64,000 nt of DNA from Exiguobacterium aestuarii (GCF_020171655.1 NZ_JAIVAC010000001.1:1426001-1490000); one strand, 5' to 3'. Positions 48,121 to 57,597 are shown, numbered from the stretch's first letter. Notes: generated by a model not told the origin, from the letters alone. Numbers and translations: made by a program.

Positions 48121-49061
48121 ATCCGTTCTCCTTTCGGGATTGTAATCGTTGGTAGCGTGCGGACAATCTTGTCACGGTCCGCTTCAAGCCATGGTGGTAG
48201 GCGTAACGTCTCACCGAGCGTGTCGATGGATTCGTCCACGGTGAACCCAGGTACGTCTGTCGCGAGTTCGTGTAAGATCCGTCCGGCATCGTGGAAATAA
48301 ACCGAGCGGAAATAGTTTCGTTCTTTCACTTCGGTCGGTCTCAATCCAAGGTCAAAGATGGCGTCTTGCCACGTCGGATAGTGTTCACCGTCCGCGACCC
48401 GCCAAGCGATATGGTGGACCGTACCCGTTCCGGGCACACCGTTCGGAAGAATCGTCTTTTTGACGTCGATGACGTTCCCATAGTCAGCCGTCCCTTTCAG
48501 CCGTACCCATTCCTCGTCTTCTCCGACTCGTTCAAATCCAAACAGTTCCGTCAACAAGCGTACGGTTTCGTCTGGTGCTTTTGATAATAATGTCGCGCCC
48601 GCGAATCCGACGATTGCCTCATCCTTCGTGACGCCTGGGATGACCCAGCGCGTCTGTTTCGTCGTCGGTCGAGCGACGAGTTCGACGACGAGTCCGTCCG
48701 GGTCTTCAAACAGAAGTGACGGCTCCTCGAACCGTTCCGTGGCGACGGTCGCAATTCCATGCTGTTGTAATCTTTCTTCCCAGAACGGTAAACTTCCTGC
48801 CGGCACGAGATATGTCGTCACGCCGACTTGACCGCTCCCGACCTGTCCTTTCCCTAACCCAGGGATTGGGAAGAAGGTGATGACGGTTCCCGGTGTGCCG
48901 ACCTCATCCCCGAAATAGAGATGATACGTACCCGGGTCATCAAAATTGACGGTCTGCTTCACGAAACGAAGACCGAGTACTTGTCCATAAAAATCAAGCG
49001 TACGTTGCGGGTCTTGTACCATCGATGAGATGTGATGGATGCCTGTAGACTGCGTATTCAT
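48117..49061 (-). CDS. mhqO: Ring-cleaving dioxygenase MhqO-like (VOC family)
   Basis: A 314-residue protein with two vicinal-oxygen-chelate modules. GIHHISSMVQDPQRTLDFYGQVLGLRFVKQTVNFDDPGTYHLYFGD starts module 1; GTVHHIAWRVADGEHYPTW begins the second metal site and FHDAGRILHELATDVPGF ends it; His and Glu ligands are in place. It is the MhqO type, thiol-dependent hydroquinone or quinone ring cleavage. The ATG at 49061 is six bases after AAAGGAGG. A MhqR-type operator is just upstream. Confidence 0.9.
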   Translation of the reverse strand: MNTQSTGIHHISSMVQDPQRTLDFYGQVLGLRFVKQTVNFDDPGTYHLYFGDEVGTPGTVITFFPIPGLGKGQVGSGQVGVTTYLVPAGSLPFWEERLQQHGIATVATERFEEPSLLFEDPDGLVVELVARPTTKQTRWVIPGVTKDEAIVGFAGATLLSKAPDETVRLLTELFGFERVGEDEEWVRLKGTADYGNVIDVKKTILPNGVPGTGTVHHIAWRVADGEHYPTWQDAIFDLGLRPTEVKERNYFRSVYFHDAGRILHELATDVPGFTVDESIDTLGETLRLPPWLEADRDKIVRTLPTITIPKGERI

Positions 49062-49077
49062 TGTCATCCTCCTTTAT

Positions 49078-49095
49078 TATCTTGATTTCAAGATA
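49078..49095. promoter_or_regulatory. MhqR-type operator
   Basis: Perfect palindrome TATCTTGA-TT-TCAAGATA, 8-bp arms, 17 bases before the mhqO start. It closely resembles the MhqR box of B. subtilis (TATCTCGAAttCGAGATA type). Confidence 0.75.
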
Positions 49096-49177
49096 AATCA
49101 TTTGCTAGAAAAAGTGAAACTTTTTGCTCACGGTGGCGTACGATAAGAAGAGAGACATTCTAAGGAGGTATAAGAAC

Positions 49178-50068
49178 ATGGCATTACAGATTGAACGAGT
49201 CACCAAAGAATTCGGTGACTTCACCGCTGTCGACGACCTCACGTTCCGCGTGCCACAAGGAGAGATGTTTGGTCTTCTCGGAGCGAACGGTGCTGGCAAG
49301 ACGACGACGTTCCGGATGATCCTCGACATTTTGAAACCGACCGACGGAAGCATCACATGGAACGGCAAAGCGGTCGACCATCGGATTGTCGGATACTTAC
49401 CCGAGGAACGAGGACTATACCCGAAGTCGCAAGTTCGTGAACAACTCGTCTTTTTAGCCAGTTTGAAAGGCATGCGTTCAAGCGATGCCAAACGTGCGGT
49501 CAAATCATGGCTCGAACGGCTAGAGATTCCTCAATATGAGACGATGCGCGTCGAGCAACTGTCAAAAGGGAATCAGCAGAAAATCCAACTCGTTGCCGCG
49601 CTGCTCCACAACCCCGAGCTCGTCATCTTAGATGAGCCGTTCAGTGGACTCGACCCGGTCAACGTCGAAATTCTGAAACGCGAGGTGCTCGCTTTGCGTG
49701 ACGCCGGAACGACCATCGTCTTTTCGAGTCACCGGATGGAACATGTCGAAGAGCTCTGTCAACATGTCGGCATTTTGAAAGGTGGACGTGCCGTCGTCAG
49801 TGGTGACGTACCCTCCATCAAGTCGCGTTACGCCGAGCCAGCTCTCTTCATCGAGACGGACCAGATTCACGTGCTCGAATCACTCACGGTCATCGAGACG
49901 ATTAAGCCGTATAAGTCCGGCCATTTAGTACGTCTACATTCATTTGATGATAGCGACGTCGTCCTATCGACACTCGTTCGCCATCAGGCAAACGTCAAGA
50001 CGTTCATGCGCCAACCGGTATCGCTCAATGACATCTTTATCAAGGAGGTCGGACAGCATGTTTCATAA
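49178..50068 (+). CDS. ABC transporter ATP-binding protein (NatA/YhaQ-like)
   Basis: A 296-residue ATPase: Walker A GANGAGKTTT, Q-loop replaced by EERGLYPK (LPEERGL is typical of the NatA/YhaQ group), signature LSKGNQQK, Walker B LVILDEPFSGLDP, switch His in SSHRMEHVEE, and a DUF4162 C-terminal extension. Its permease partner follows with an 11-base overlap. The group exports sodium, peptides or antibiotics; the substrate is unknown. AAGGAGG nine bases before the ATG. Confidence 0.92.
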   Translation: MALQIERVTKEFGDFTAVDDLTFRVPQGEMFGLLGANGAGKTTTFRMILDILKPTDGSITWNGKAVDHRIVGYLPEERGLYPKSQVREQLVFLASLKGMRSSDAKRAVKSWLERLEIPQYETMRVEQLSKGNQQKIQLVAALLHNPELVILDEPFSGLDPVNVEILKREVLALRDAGTTIVFSSHRMEHVEELCQHVGILKGGRAVVSGDVPSIKSRYAEPALFIETDQIHVLESLTVIETIKPYKSGHLVRLHSFDDSDVVLSTLVRHQANVKTFMRQPVSLNDIFIKEVGQHVS

Positions 50069-51251
50069 CTTTGGACCGCTCTATGCATTCACTCTCAAAT
50101 CGAGGATTCGTTCGAAAGCGTTCGTCATCTCGACGGCGTTGACGATTCTATTCATCTTCGGATTTACGAACATCGACCGCATCATGTCCTCATTCGAGGA
50201 TTCAGAACAAGCGAGCGCCCTCGTCGTAACGGAAAACACAGCGCTCGTCGATACGATGAAGTCGCTCGGCTACGAAGACGTTGCCATGAGTGACATCACC
50301 GAAGAAGAGGCACGCGCCGGAATCAATGGCGGCGAATACGGAGTCGTTGCTTTCGTCAACGGTTATGACGCCCGTGTCATCTCGGAGCGCCCAGAGCAGG
50401 AATTCACGACCATCTTGCAAACGTCGCTTCAACAATTGCGTAATGCGGAGTTGATCGAATCAGCCGATGTCGACCCGGCCGTCATCACGGCCCTCAGTGA
50501 ACCGATCCAACTCGATGAGTCGTATCTCGGGCGCGGAGGCGAGAACTCGGATGAGCTGCTTTCGTCTTCGGCACTCGTCTATGTCATGTTGATGCTCCTT
50601 TACATCTCGATCATCACGTACGGATCGATGATTTCGACAGAAGTGACGACCGAGAAGTCGTCGCGGGTCATGGAACTGATCATCTCGACGACGCATCCGG
50701 TGACGCACATGCTCGCCAAGGTGTCCGCCATCGGAACGCTCGCCCTCATCCAGATCGGAATCTTCCTCGGGTTTGGTTATGTCAGCGCGAGCGGCAGTGA
50801 GTTAGCAACGACCGTCATCGAAAACGCCGGGAATGCGCGAGCTGTCATCTACTTACTCGTCTTCTTCCTACTCGGCTACTTGTTGTACGCATCACTCTTC
50901 GCCGTCCTCGGCTCACTCGTCAGCCGCGTCGAAGAATCCCAACAGATGGTCATGCCGGTCATCATGCTACTCGTCGCAGCATTCTTAGTGGCGATGTTCG
51001 GCTTGAACAATCCGGACGCGACCATCGTGACGATTCTCTCGTTCGTCCCGTTCTTTGCCCCGATGCTCATGTTCCTTCGGGTCATGCTCGTCGATGTAGC
51101 CGTGTGGGAAGTCGCGCTCTCGATTGGCTTACTCATCGGAACGATCGGTGTGACGCTTTGGATTGGCTCGAAATTCTATCGTGGCGGTGTCTTATTCTAT
51201 GGAACGAACGCCATTAAACAATGGCGACAAATATTACAAAACCGCCAATAA
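50058..51251 (+). CDS. ABC-2 type permease (NatB/YhaP-like)
   Basis: A 397-residue membrane protein with one N-terminal helix (FVISTALTILFIFGF), an extracellular domain of about 140 residues, and five to six helices in the C-terminal half (SALVYVMLMLLYISIITYGSMIS; VTTEKSSRVMELIISTTHPVTHMLAK is the family coupling segment). It forms an exporter with the preceding ATPase. AAGGAGG lies nine bases before the ATG. Confidence 0.9.
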   Translation: MFHNFGPLYAFTLKSRIRSKAFVISTALTILFIFGFTNIDRIMSSFEDSEQASALVVTENTALVDTMKSLGYEDVAMSDITEEEARAGINGGEYGVVAFVNGYDARVISERPEQEFTTILQTSLQQLRNAELIESADVDPAVITALSEPIQLDESYLGRGGENSDELLSSSALVYVMLMLLYISIITYGSMISTEVTTEKSSRVMELIISTTHPVTHMLAKVSAIGTLALIQIGIFLGFGYVSASGSELATTVIENAGNARAVIYLLVFFLLGYLLYASLFAVLGSLVSRVEESQQMVMPVIMLLVAAFLVAMFGLNNPDATIVTILSFVPFFAPMLMFLRVMLVDVAVWEVALSIGLLIGTIGVTLWIGSKFYRGGVLFYGTNAIKQWRQILQNRQ

Positions 51252-51315
51252 CGTTTACAGCAAATTCGTTTTCGTTTACTCTAAAGAATGTGCAAAATGA
51301 GGAGGAAAACGAACT

Positions 51316-51741
51316 ATGCGATCACGATTACTCGCGGCCTTAATCTTTACGTTTATGACGACGCTCACGACGTTCATCTGTTATACCGTCTTCTTAGACG
51401 CGGATGCGTTATGGCAAATCCTGCTTGCGTATGCAGGTAGTACATTTATCGGAACGCTCGCGTTTTGGTATCCGGTCAGCAGACGTCCACAAACGTCTCG
51501 CTTCGGTGGCGCATGGATCGGCATCATGATTACTGCAACGACACTCATTGGCTTCACCGTCATCCGCTTCACATTCCGCGGCGACGCAGCAGCTCTGCTC
51601 GACTGGCAAACGGTGCTGGCGAGTCTTGCTTACACGTTCGGGTATGTCGGATGGGTGCTCACAATCTTGAATATCGTGCTCGGCTTTTTACTTGCCGGCA
51701 CTCGTCCGAAAGTACGCTACGAAGCGCGTCCGATGCGCTGA
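51316..51741 (+). CDS. Small four-helix membrane protein, unknown
   Basis: A 141-residue protein with four hydrophobic helices (about residues 6-26, 34-52, 66-86 and 104-126) and a basic cytoplasmic end (GTRPKVRYEARPMR). I recognise no specific family. GAGGAAAACGAACT precedes the ATG and a perfect terminator follows. It may be cotranscribed with the ABC exporter 64 bases upstream, or independent. Confidence 0.65.
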   Translation: MRSRLLAALIFTFMTTLTTFICYTVFLDADALWQILLAYAGSTFIGTLAFWYPVSRRPQTSRFGGAWIGIMITATTLIGFTVIRFTFRGDAAALLDWQTVLASLAYTFGYVGWVLTILNIVLGFLLAGTRPKVRYEARPMR

Positions 51742-51749
51742 TGAATGGA

Positions 51750-51786
51750 AATGACCAGGAGAGTGATTCTCCTGGTCATTTTTTTG
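51750..51786 (+). terminator. Terminator after the 51.3-51.7 kb membrane gene
   Basis: Perfect 13-bp stem AATGACCAGGAGA / TCTCCTGGTCATT, five-base loop, then a T run of eight. Confidence 0.95.
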
Positions 51787-51794
51787 GTTCTATA

Positions 51795-52400
51795 TCACTG
51801 CAATTTATATGATTTGTCCACGACGCCGTACTCTGCATATTGGAAGGAGTTGTCCGCGAACTGGTCGGGGACGAGTCGTTCCACATAACGAGCGAACGGG
51901 ACGATGTGACGATTTGGATTTGAATCATGGGAGCGTCCGAGGTCAAGGACGGCGTCGACGAGTGCTTCGAGGGCATGGTGCGACGTCGGCTCTTCGTCTT
52001 CTTCAAAGATTCGCTGCAATTCGTCTTCGTGCATCAAGTCGAAGATGCGCATCCGCTCCTCGAGTTGTCGTTGCATCTCCTCGACGGACTTTCCGTGCAT
52101 CGCCTCCTCATAGGCGAGCTTCATCTGTTCGATTTCGGGTACTTTCCCTCGCATCAACACTTTGAGCGACTCTCCCGTCCAAATGTGACGCGCCAAATAA
52201 TTGGAATCGATGCGCAGAGCTTCTGCGAGCGCCTCTATGTAAGGCATCGTCGGATAGACCTCACTCAGTTCCGTACGTCGAATAAAATACGGGGCGACGC
52301 CGATTTGTTCCGCAAGCGTCTCAATCGATAATCCAGCCCGCTCTCGCAAGATTCGAATCCGGTCCCCGTATCCCCGGTATGGTGCATTTTTACCATCCAT
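51795..52400 (-). CDS. XRE-family transcriptional regulator
   Basis: A 201-residue protein with an N-terminal Cro/CI helix-turn-helix (YGDRIRILRERAGLSIETLAEQIGVAPYFIRRTE, then PTMPYIEALAEALRI) and a helical, acidic C-terminal region (QRQLEERMRIFDLMHEDELQRIFEEDEEP) without a recognisable ligand domain or protease motif. Target genes are unknown. AAGGGGG lies seven bases before the ATG. Confidence 0.82.
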   Translation of the reverse strand: MDGKNAPYRGYGDRIRILRERAGLSIETLAEQIGVAPYFIRRTELSEVYPTMPYIEALAEALRIDSNYLARHIWTGESLKVLMRGKVPEIEQMKLAYEEAMHGKSVEEMQRQLEERMRIFDLMHEDELQRIFEEDEEPTSHHALEALVDAVLDLGRSHDSNPNRHIVPFARYVERLVPDQFADNSFQYAEYGVVDKSYKLQ

Positions 52401-52442
52401 CTCATTTCCCCCTTCCCTCTCTTCATTATAATTCCCGAATTC

Positions 52443-52476
52443 ACAAAAAAATACTCGGAAGCGTAGGCTCCCGAGT
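52443..52476 (-). terminator. Terminator of the IIA-Glc gene
   Basis: Minus-strand ACTCGGGAGC / GCTTCCGAGT stem with one mismatch, followed by ATTTTTTT. Confidence 0.88.
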
Positions 52477-52490
52477 CATGAATCGTTCTC

Positions 52491-52991
52491 TTATTTCTTC
52501 GTCAATTCGACGACTTCTGAAGATCCAGCTGTCACCGTGTCGCCTTCTGCGACAAGTTTGTTCACGCCGAAGCTGTCATGGTTCGTGATGATGATCGGAG
52601 TGATTGTAGATGGAGCGTTCGCTTTGATGAAGTCGAGGTCGAACGTGACGAGCGGGTCGCCTGCTTTGACAGACTGACCTTCTGTGACGTGTGTCTCGAA
52701 GCCTTCACCTTTAAGGTTTACCGTATCCAAACCGATGTGGATCAAGTACTCTGCACCGTTGTCTGCGTTGATGCCGATCGCGTGTTTCGTCGGGAATACC
52801 GTTGCGATTGTTCCGCTAACTGGTGAAACGACTTTGCCTTCAGTCGGCTCGATCGCAATTCCGTCACCCATCATTTTTTGTGAGAATACTTGGTCCGGTA
52901 CGTTCGTGATGTCGACGACCTTTCCTGTAAGCGGTGAAACCGCGTTGAGTTGTTCTTCTTTACCACCAAATAGTTTTTTAAAGAATCCCAT
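52491..52991 (-). CDS. crr: PTS glucose-type EIIA protein (IIA-Glc/Crr)
   Basis: A 166-residue soluble [34 protein letters not shown], His70 in FPTKHAIG and the phosphorylated His85 in [12 protein letters not shown], ending [14 protein letters not shown]. It transfers phosphate from HPr to EIIB partners. It is free-standing, and the trehalose EIIBC at 35.5-36.9 kb has no EIIA of its own, so it is a natural donor. GGAGGG lies eight bases before the ATG. Confidence 0.94.
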   Translation of the reverse strand: MGFFKKLFGGKEEQLNAVSPLTGKVVDITNVPDQVFSQKMMGDGIAIEPTEGKVVSPVSGTIATVFPTKHAIGINADNGAEYLIHIGLDTVNLKGEGFETHVTEGQSVKAGDPLVTFDLDFIKANAPSTITPIIITNHDSFGVNKLVAEGDTVTAGSSEVVELTKK

Positions 52992-53065
52992 AGCTTAATC
53001 CCTCCAACATGTTCTATTGAATCGAAGTCTTCACTTTTATACCCGAAAAGCTAAAACTTCAATCC

Positions 53066-53099
53066 CTACCTTATTAACGGTATAGTAGATATAAGGTAG
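53066..53099. promoter_or_regulatory. Inverted repeat in the crr/pepF intergenic region
   Basis: CTACCTTAT and ATAAGGTAG (9-bp perfect arms) are 16 bases apart between the two divergent genes. It may be an operator or leader hairpin. Confidence 0.4.
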
Positions 53100-53199
53100 T
53101 GCGAAATCGTTTTACACATCGTAAGAATACGAGTGTGCAATCGCTTTTGCAAGCCCTTTTTACACTTTATAAAAATTTCACACGATGGAGGCGCTTACA

Positions 53200-54894
53200 A
53201 TGACGACTTTCACAAAATTGTCATATGAACGGCCCGACTTGGACGCTTTGAACAGCAGATTGTCGGACTATTCTGCCGAATTACAGCAAGCGAGCACACT
53301 AGAGGAAGCGAATGAACTCATTCGTCAAATCAACAAGGAACGGAACGACTTTGAGACACAAAGTCAACTCGTCGCGATCCGACACTCGGTCGACACACGC
53401 GACGCTTTTTATGAAGAAGAACAATCTTTCTTCGACGATGCACTACCGGTTTATGAGAAAGAGATTCAAGCATACTACCGCGTCTTGACGAACCACGAAC
53501 TTCGTTCTGAACTCGAAGCGGAATGGGGTAGCCAGTTGTTTTCTCTCGCCGAGCGTGCACTCGAGACATTCGAGGAGTCGCTCATCCCGAAATTGCAGGA
53601 AGAGAACCGCCTTGCGACGGCATACCAAAAGGTCATGTCAGCGGCACAGATTGAATTTGACGGCAAGACACTCAACTTGTCACAGTTCGGTCCATACCTT
53701 CAGTCACCTGACCGCGATGTCCGTAAAGCCGCATCCGTTGCCCGCTATACATACCTTTCTGACAACGGTGACGAGCTCGACCGGATTTACGGAGAACTCG
53801 TACGGGTTCGGACAGAGATCGCACACGCGCTCGGCTTCCCATCATTCGTTGAACTCGGTTATGCACGCATGCAACGCGTCGGATATGACGAGTCGATGGT
53901 CGACAACTTCCGAAAACAAGTCCGCGATGTCATCGTCCCGCTCGCTTCTGCGTTAAAAGAGAAGCAGGCGAAACGCATCGGTGTCGATCATCTTTACTAT
54001 TACGACGAGTCATTCGTCTTCCCGGACGGTAACGCGACACCTCAAGGGGATGAGTCGTTCATCATCGAAGGCGGCAACAAGATGTATCAGGAACTCTCGA
54101 ACGAGACAGACGAGTTCTTCCAATACATGCAAGAACGCGGCGCCCTCGATTTGACGGCGAAACCAGGTAAAGCTGGCGGCGGATATTGCACGTACTTGCC
54201 GTCTGAAGGTCTCCCGTTCATCTTCTCGAACTTCAATGGGACAGCTGGAGACATCGACGTCCTCACACACGAAGTCGGTCATGCCTTCCAAGTGTACGAG
54301 AGCCGCCATTTGACGACTCCGGAATACGCTTTCCCGACATATGAGGCGTGCGAAATTCATTCGATGTCGATGGAGTTCTTCTGTTGGCCATGGATGGAAC
54401 TCTTCTTCGGCGACCAAGTCGACAAGTACAAGTTCAACCACTTGGCTGGCAGCATGACGTTCCTTCCGTACGGTGTGCTCGTCGATGAGTTCCAACACGT
54501 CGTCTACCGCAACCCGGACATGACAGCTGCCGACCGTCGTCAAGCATGGCGCGACTTGGAGAAGGTGTACCTTCCGCATCGTGACTACGAGACGAACGAC
54601 TATCTCGAATCAGGTGCATGGTGGCACCAACAAGGGCATATCTTCCAAAGTCCGTTCTATTATATCGACTACACGCTCGCGCAAGTGTGTGCGTTCCAGT
54701 TCTGGGTACGCATGCATGAAGACCGCGAAGCGGCATGGAACGATTACCTCACACTCTGTCAGGCAGGCGGAAGCCGCTCGTTCCTCGAACTCGTCGAACT
54801 GGCTGGTCTCAAATCGCCATTCGCAGACGGCGTGTTGAAAGAAACAATCGATCAAATCGAAGACTATCTCTTGAAACATCCGCTCGCGAACTAA
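53200..54894 (+). CDS. pepF: M3-family oligoendopeptidase (PepF-like)
   Basis: A 564-residue cytoplasmic zinc peptidase. The HEXXH site is H357-E-V-G-H361 in THEVGHAFQVYESRH, with the third ligand Glu about 25 residues downstream (TYEACEIHSMSMEF). The C-terminal YLESGAWWHQQGHIFQSPFYYIDYTLAQ is characteristic of the M3B subgroup. It degrades short peptides. GGAGG lies eight bases before the ATG at 53200; frames back to 53185 overlap that site. Confidence 0.93.
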   Translation: MTTFTKLSYERPDLDALNSRLSDYSAELQQASTLEEANELIRQINKERNDFETQSQLVAIRHSVDTRDAFYEEEQSFFDDALPVYEKEIQAYYRVLTNHELRSELEAEWGSQLFSLAERALETFEESLIPKLQEENRLATAYQKVMSAAQIEFDGKTLNLSQFGPYLQSPDRDVRKAASVARYTYLSDNGDELDRIYGELVRVRTEIAHALGFPSFVELGYARMQRVGYDESMVDNFRKQVRDVIVPLASALKEKQAKRIGVDHLYYYDESFVFPDGNATPQGDESFIIEGGNKMYQELSNETDEFFQYMQERGALDLTAKPGKAGGGYCTYLPSEGLPFIFSNFNGTAGDIDVLTHEVGHAFQVYESRHLTTPEYAFPTYEACEIHSMSMEFFCWPWMELFFGDQVDKYKFNHLAGSMTFLPYGVLVDEFQHVVYRNPDMTAADRRQAWRDLEKVYLPHRDYETNDYLESGAWWHQQGHIFQSPFYYIDYTLAQVCAFQFWVRMHEDREAAWNDYLTLCQAGGSRSFLELVELAGLKSPFADGVLKETIDQIEDYLLKHPLAN

Positions 54895-54898
54895 CAAG

Positions 54899-54928
54899 AA
54901 AGACCATCGAAGAATCGATGGTCTTTTA
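54899..54928 (+). terminator. Terminator of pepF
   Basis: AAGACCATCGA / TCGATGGTCTT perfect 11-bp stem with AGAA loop, followed by TTTTAG; it meets the stop of the convergent DUF389 gene. Confidence 0.88.
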
Positions 54929-55993
54929 GTTTGGATTGATTTCGTTCTGCAGTTCGAACGGCAAGTCCTCTAAATCAATTTGACGGCTGTCGAACAGATT
55001 GAACTGTTGGAGGCGACTTTCCAAATACTTTTGAAGCAGTTCAGCTACCTTCTCCCCGGACAATCCGTTCAAGTCCGGGACTTGCGTCACCGATAGTTCG
55101 ATGGTACGAAGCCCGTAGTCCGGCAACCGCGATTCGATGTCGGCAAGTTCTTCTTCGGTCAACCGTTTCCCTGTAGTCGTCACGAGAAGAAGATTGTCAT
55201 CTTCTTGATAGTCCTGACTGATAATGATGGCATCTGAGAATTCTTCTTCGATGAAGTTATTGATTCCCGTCCGGACGATGCTGTCTTGAACGAGCGTCGC
55301 GGCCGAAAAGATACTCGGAACGACGATCAGGACAGATAAACCGATGAGAAGTCGATTGATTTTTTTATGGTTCGCATCCTGTTTCGTCAACACTTGAGAG
55401 ATGCCCATGAACTTGACCCCGATGAACGTGGCGATGGCGATGAACGCACAGTTGATGACGAACAGGTAGCTCGAACCGATTAAGTAGTCGAGATTGCGTG
55501 TTGCAATCGAATAGCCGACCGTACAGAGCGGTGGCATCAAGGCGGTCGCGATGGCGACCCCCGGGACGATGTTGTTACTCATTTTCTTTTGCGCCCCGAT
55601 AATCCCCGCGGTTCCCCCGGCGAAGGCGATGATGACATCCCAAATCGTCGGTTCGGTCCGGGCGATGATTTCATTACTCGCATAGGTGATTGGGGAGATG
55701 GCGAAATAGATGGTCGCGACGGTGAGACTGACCGCGACTTGGACGAGCAGTAAACGAACACCCGCCCGCAATAACTTCATATCATAAAGCGACAAGGCGA
55801 GACCGATACTTAAAATCGGTGTCATGAGTGGCGAAATTAACATCGCCCCGATAATGATGGGAATGGAGTTCATATTGAGTCCAATGGATGCGATAAAAAT
55901 AGAACACATCAAAATGACGGAATCACTCGGCCGTACCTTTAAATTCGAGTACATCTTGTCTTTGAATTCTTCGGCGGTATACGTCTGTTCCAT
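54926..55993 (-). CDS. DUF389 family membrane protein
   Basis: A 355-residue protein with about seven membrane helices in the first 240 residues. The family core is clear: NSIPIIIGAMLISPLMTPILSIGLAL, IWDVIIAFAGGTAGIIGA and VPGVAIATALMPPLCTVGYSIA. The C-terminal soluble domain is about 110 residues, with DAIIISQDYQEDDNLLLVTTTG. Function of DUF389 proteins is unknown. The start is weakly supported (GGGAG eleven bases upstream). Confidence 0.88.
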   Translation of the reverse strand: MEQTYTAEEFKDKMYSNLKVRPSDSVILMCSIFIASIGLNMNSIPIIIGAMLISPLMTPILSIGLALSLYDMKLLRAGVRLLLVQVAVSLTVATIYFAISPITYASNEIIARTEPTIWDVIIAFAGGTAGIIGAQKKMSNNIVPGVAIATALMPPLCTVGYSIATRNLDYLIGSSYLFVINCAFIAIATFIGVKFMGISQVLTKQDANHKKINRLLIGLSVLIVVPSIFSAATLVQDSIVRTGINNFIEEEFSDAIIISQDYQEDDNLLLVTTTGKRLTEEELADIESRLPDYGLRTIELSVTQVPDLNGLSGEKVAELLQKYLESRLQQFNLFDSRQIDLEDLPFELQNEINPN

Positions 55994-56092
55994 TTGGTCT
56001 TCAGCTCCCTTGTCGTATCAGTCTCCTCTACACAAGCAAGTCCTTTCTTTATTTACCCGCAACACGAAAGCGACAATCGATTTCGGCAAAAG

Positions 56093-56120
56093 AAAAACTG
56101 GACCTTTGATTGGTCCAGTT
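56093..56120 (-). terminator. Terminator of the cupin-aldo/keto reductase pair
   Basis: Minus-strand AACTGGACC / GGTCCAGTT perfect stem followed by TTTC. Confidence 0.85.
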
Positions 56121-56127
56121 CACATTA

Positions 56128-57021
56128 TTAAATGACATCTAGCGGTTGTTTCGTCGTCGGTGGTGGGAATGCTTCATCGAGCGCCGCAAAATCTTCCTCA
56201 CTCAAATCGAGCAAGAGCGCTGCCGCATTCTCCTCGACGTGCTCGGCCTGCCCCGCTTTCGGGATGGCAATCACATGTCCGCTCCGAACCGTCCAGGCGA
56301 GTAAAATTTGTGCGACCGAGGCACTATACGCCTCTGCGATCCGATTGACCGTCTCGTTTTCGAAGACGTCTTTTTTCACGTCACTTCCCTCGGCGAGCGG
56401 TGCGTATGCCATGACCGGGATGCCTTGTTCTTCTAGATAAGGAAGCAGGTCATACTCAATCCCTCGACTCCCAAGATGATAGAGCACCTGATTGACCGCG
56501 CAGTTGTCTCCGTTCGGTAAGGCGAGAAGTTCTTTCATATCCTCGACATCGAAGTTCGAGACACCCCATGCCCGAATCTTACCGTCTGCCTTTAGCTGCT
56601 CCATCCCTTGAATCGTCTCCTCGAGCGGGGCATCCCCTCGCCAATGGAGTAAGTAAAGGTCGAGATAGTCAGTCCCGAGTCGTTCGAGTGACGCATCGCA
56701 TGCTTTGACGAGTTTGTCGCCGTATGCATTGTATGGATACACTTTCGAGACGAGGAAGACGTCTTCGCGTCGGTCTTGAATCGCTTCGCCGACCAACTTC
56801 TCGGATGCCCCTTCCCCGTACATCTCAGCCGTATCGATGACATGGAGTCCGCAGTCGAGTCCTGTCCGAAGTGCTTCTACCTCAGCGTCATGCTTCGACT
56901 TCTCTTCCCCCATACGCCACGTCCCTTGCCCGAGTGTGCGCATCTCCCGTCCGTCTTTCAATTCGACGACATTCTGTTTCAATGCCGCGAGTAATAAAGA
57001 ATGTGGTAGTCGTTGATTCAT
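56128..57021 (-). CDS. Aldo/keto reductase
   Basis: A 297-residue NADPH-dependent (beta/alpha)8 reductase. Catalytic tetrad: Asp and Tyr in HVIDTAEMYGEGASEKLVGEA, Lys in FLVSKVYPYN, His in LYLLHWRGD; cofactor part GHVIAIPKAGQAEHVEENA. The substrate is unknown, probably a toxic aldehyde or ketone given the HxlR regulator nearby. AAAGGAGG lies seven bases before the ATG; the start overlaps the cupin stop by four bases (ATGA). Confidence 0.92.
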   Translation of the reverse strand: MNQRLPHSLLLAALKQNVVELKDGREMRTLGQGTWRMGEEKSKHDAEVEALRTGLDCGLHVIDTAEMYGEGASEKLVGEAIQDRREDVFLVSKVYPYNAYGDKLVKACDASLERLGTDYLDLYLLHWRGDAPLEETIQGMEQLKADGKIRAWGVSNFDVEDMKELLALPNGDNCAVNQVLYHLGSRGIEYDLLPYLEEQGIPVMAYAPLAEGSDVKKDVFENETVNRIAEAYSASVAQILLAWTVRSGHVIAIPKAGQAEHVEENAAALLLDLSEEDFAALDEAFPPPTTKQPLDVI

Positions 57022-57521
57022 ATCGTTTCCTCCTTTGTCCATGCCTCATGTAACGGTCCCGTCGTCCCGAAGACAGGGTCGTATGTCGGTTTCTCGACTT
57101 GTTCGATTCGCTTTACGTTGTCCGGTCGCTCTTCCGTCTTCCCGGTCAACGTGTCATAGTCACGACCGTCCGGGTATGCCCCGACGACTTGAAAGTCTCT
57201 GCTCGCCTCGATGCGCCGATGTCCTGTTCCCGCCGGCAAGACGAGGACATCACCTGCACTGACGCGTACGAGATCACCGTTCGTCCCTCCGAGTTGAAGG
57301 GTCGCCTCGCCGTTTAATACGCCCAACACTTCATGCGTGTTGCTGTGATAGTGATGATAATCGAACACCCCATTCACCCAACTGTTCGTCCATTCATTAT
57401 GAGCGAACGTTTCTTGCATCCCGCTCGGGTCATCAAAGACACCACGATACAGAAGCGCCGGATAGTCGGGATGATTCGGGATCGAGCCGTCATCTGTAAA
57501 CAAAAAAGTTTTCAAGTCCAT
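57018..57521 (-). CDS. Cupin-domain protein (YjlB-like)
   Basis: A 167-residue single-domain cupin: HYHSNTHEVLGVLNGEATLQLGG supplies the metal ligands of motif 1 and VSAGDVLVLPAGTGHRRIEAS those of motif 2. It resembles B. subtilis YjlB. The partner aldo/keto reductase is translationally coupled. GGAGG lies eight bases before the ATG at 57521. Substrate unknown. Confidence 0.88.
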   Translation of the reverse strand: MDLKTFLFTDDGSIPNHPDYPALLYRGVFDDPSGMQETFAHNEWTNSWVNGVFDYHHYHSNTHEVLGVLNGEATLQLGGTNGDLVRVSAGDVLVLPAGTGHRRIEASRDFQVVGAYPDGRDYDTLTGKTEERPDNVKRIEQVEKPTYDPVFGTTGPLHEAWTKEETI

Positions 57522-57567
57522 CCTAAGTCCCTCCTTGTCTCTGTCCCTGTACCCGACTTCCCCACAC

Positions 57568-57597
57568 AAAAAACGGTCGCCCTCTATGGACGACCGT
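57568..57597 (-). terminator. Terminator between hxlR-type gene and the cupin gene
   Basis: Minus-strand ACGGTCG / CGACCGT with an inner CC/GG pair, followed by TTTTTTG. Confidence 0.75.

Noticed and set aside
53110-53150. cre-like site before pepF (TCGTTTTACAC, TCGCTTTTGCA)
   Set aside because: Spacing of the half sites does not fit the 14-16 base cre pattern; it is more likely part of an imperfect leader hairpin.
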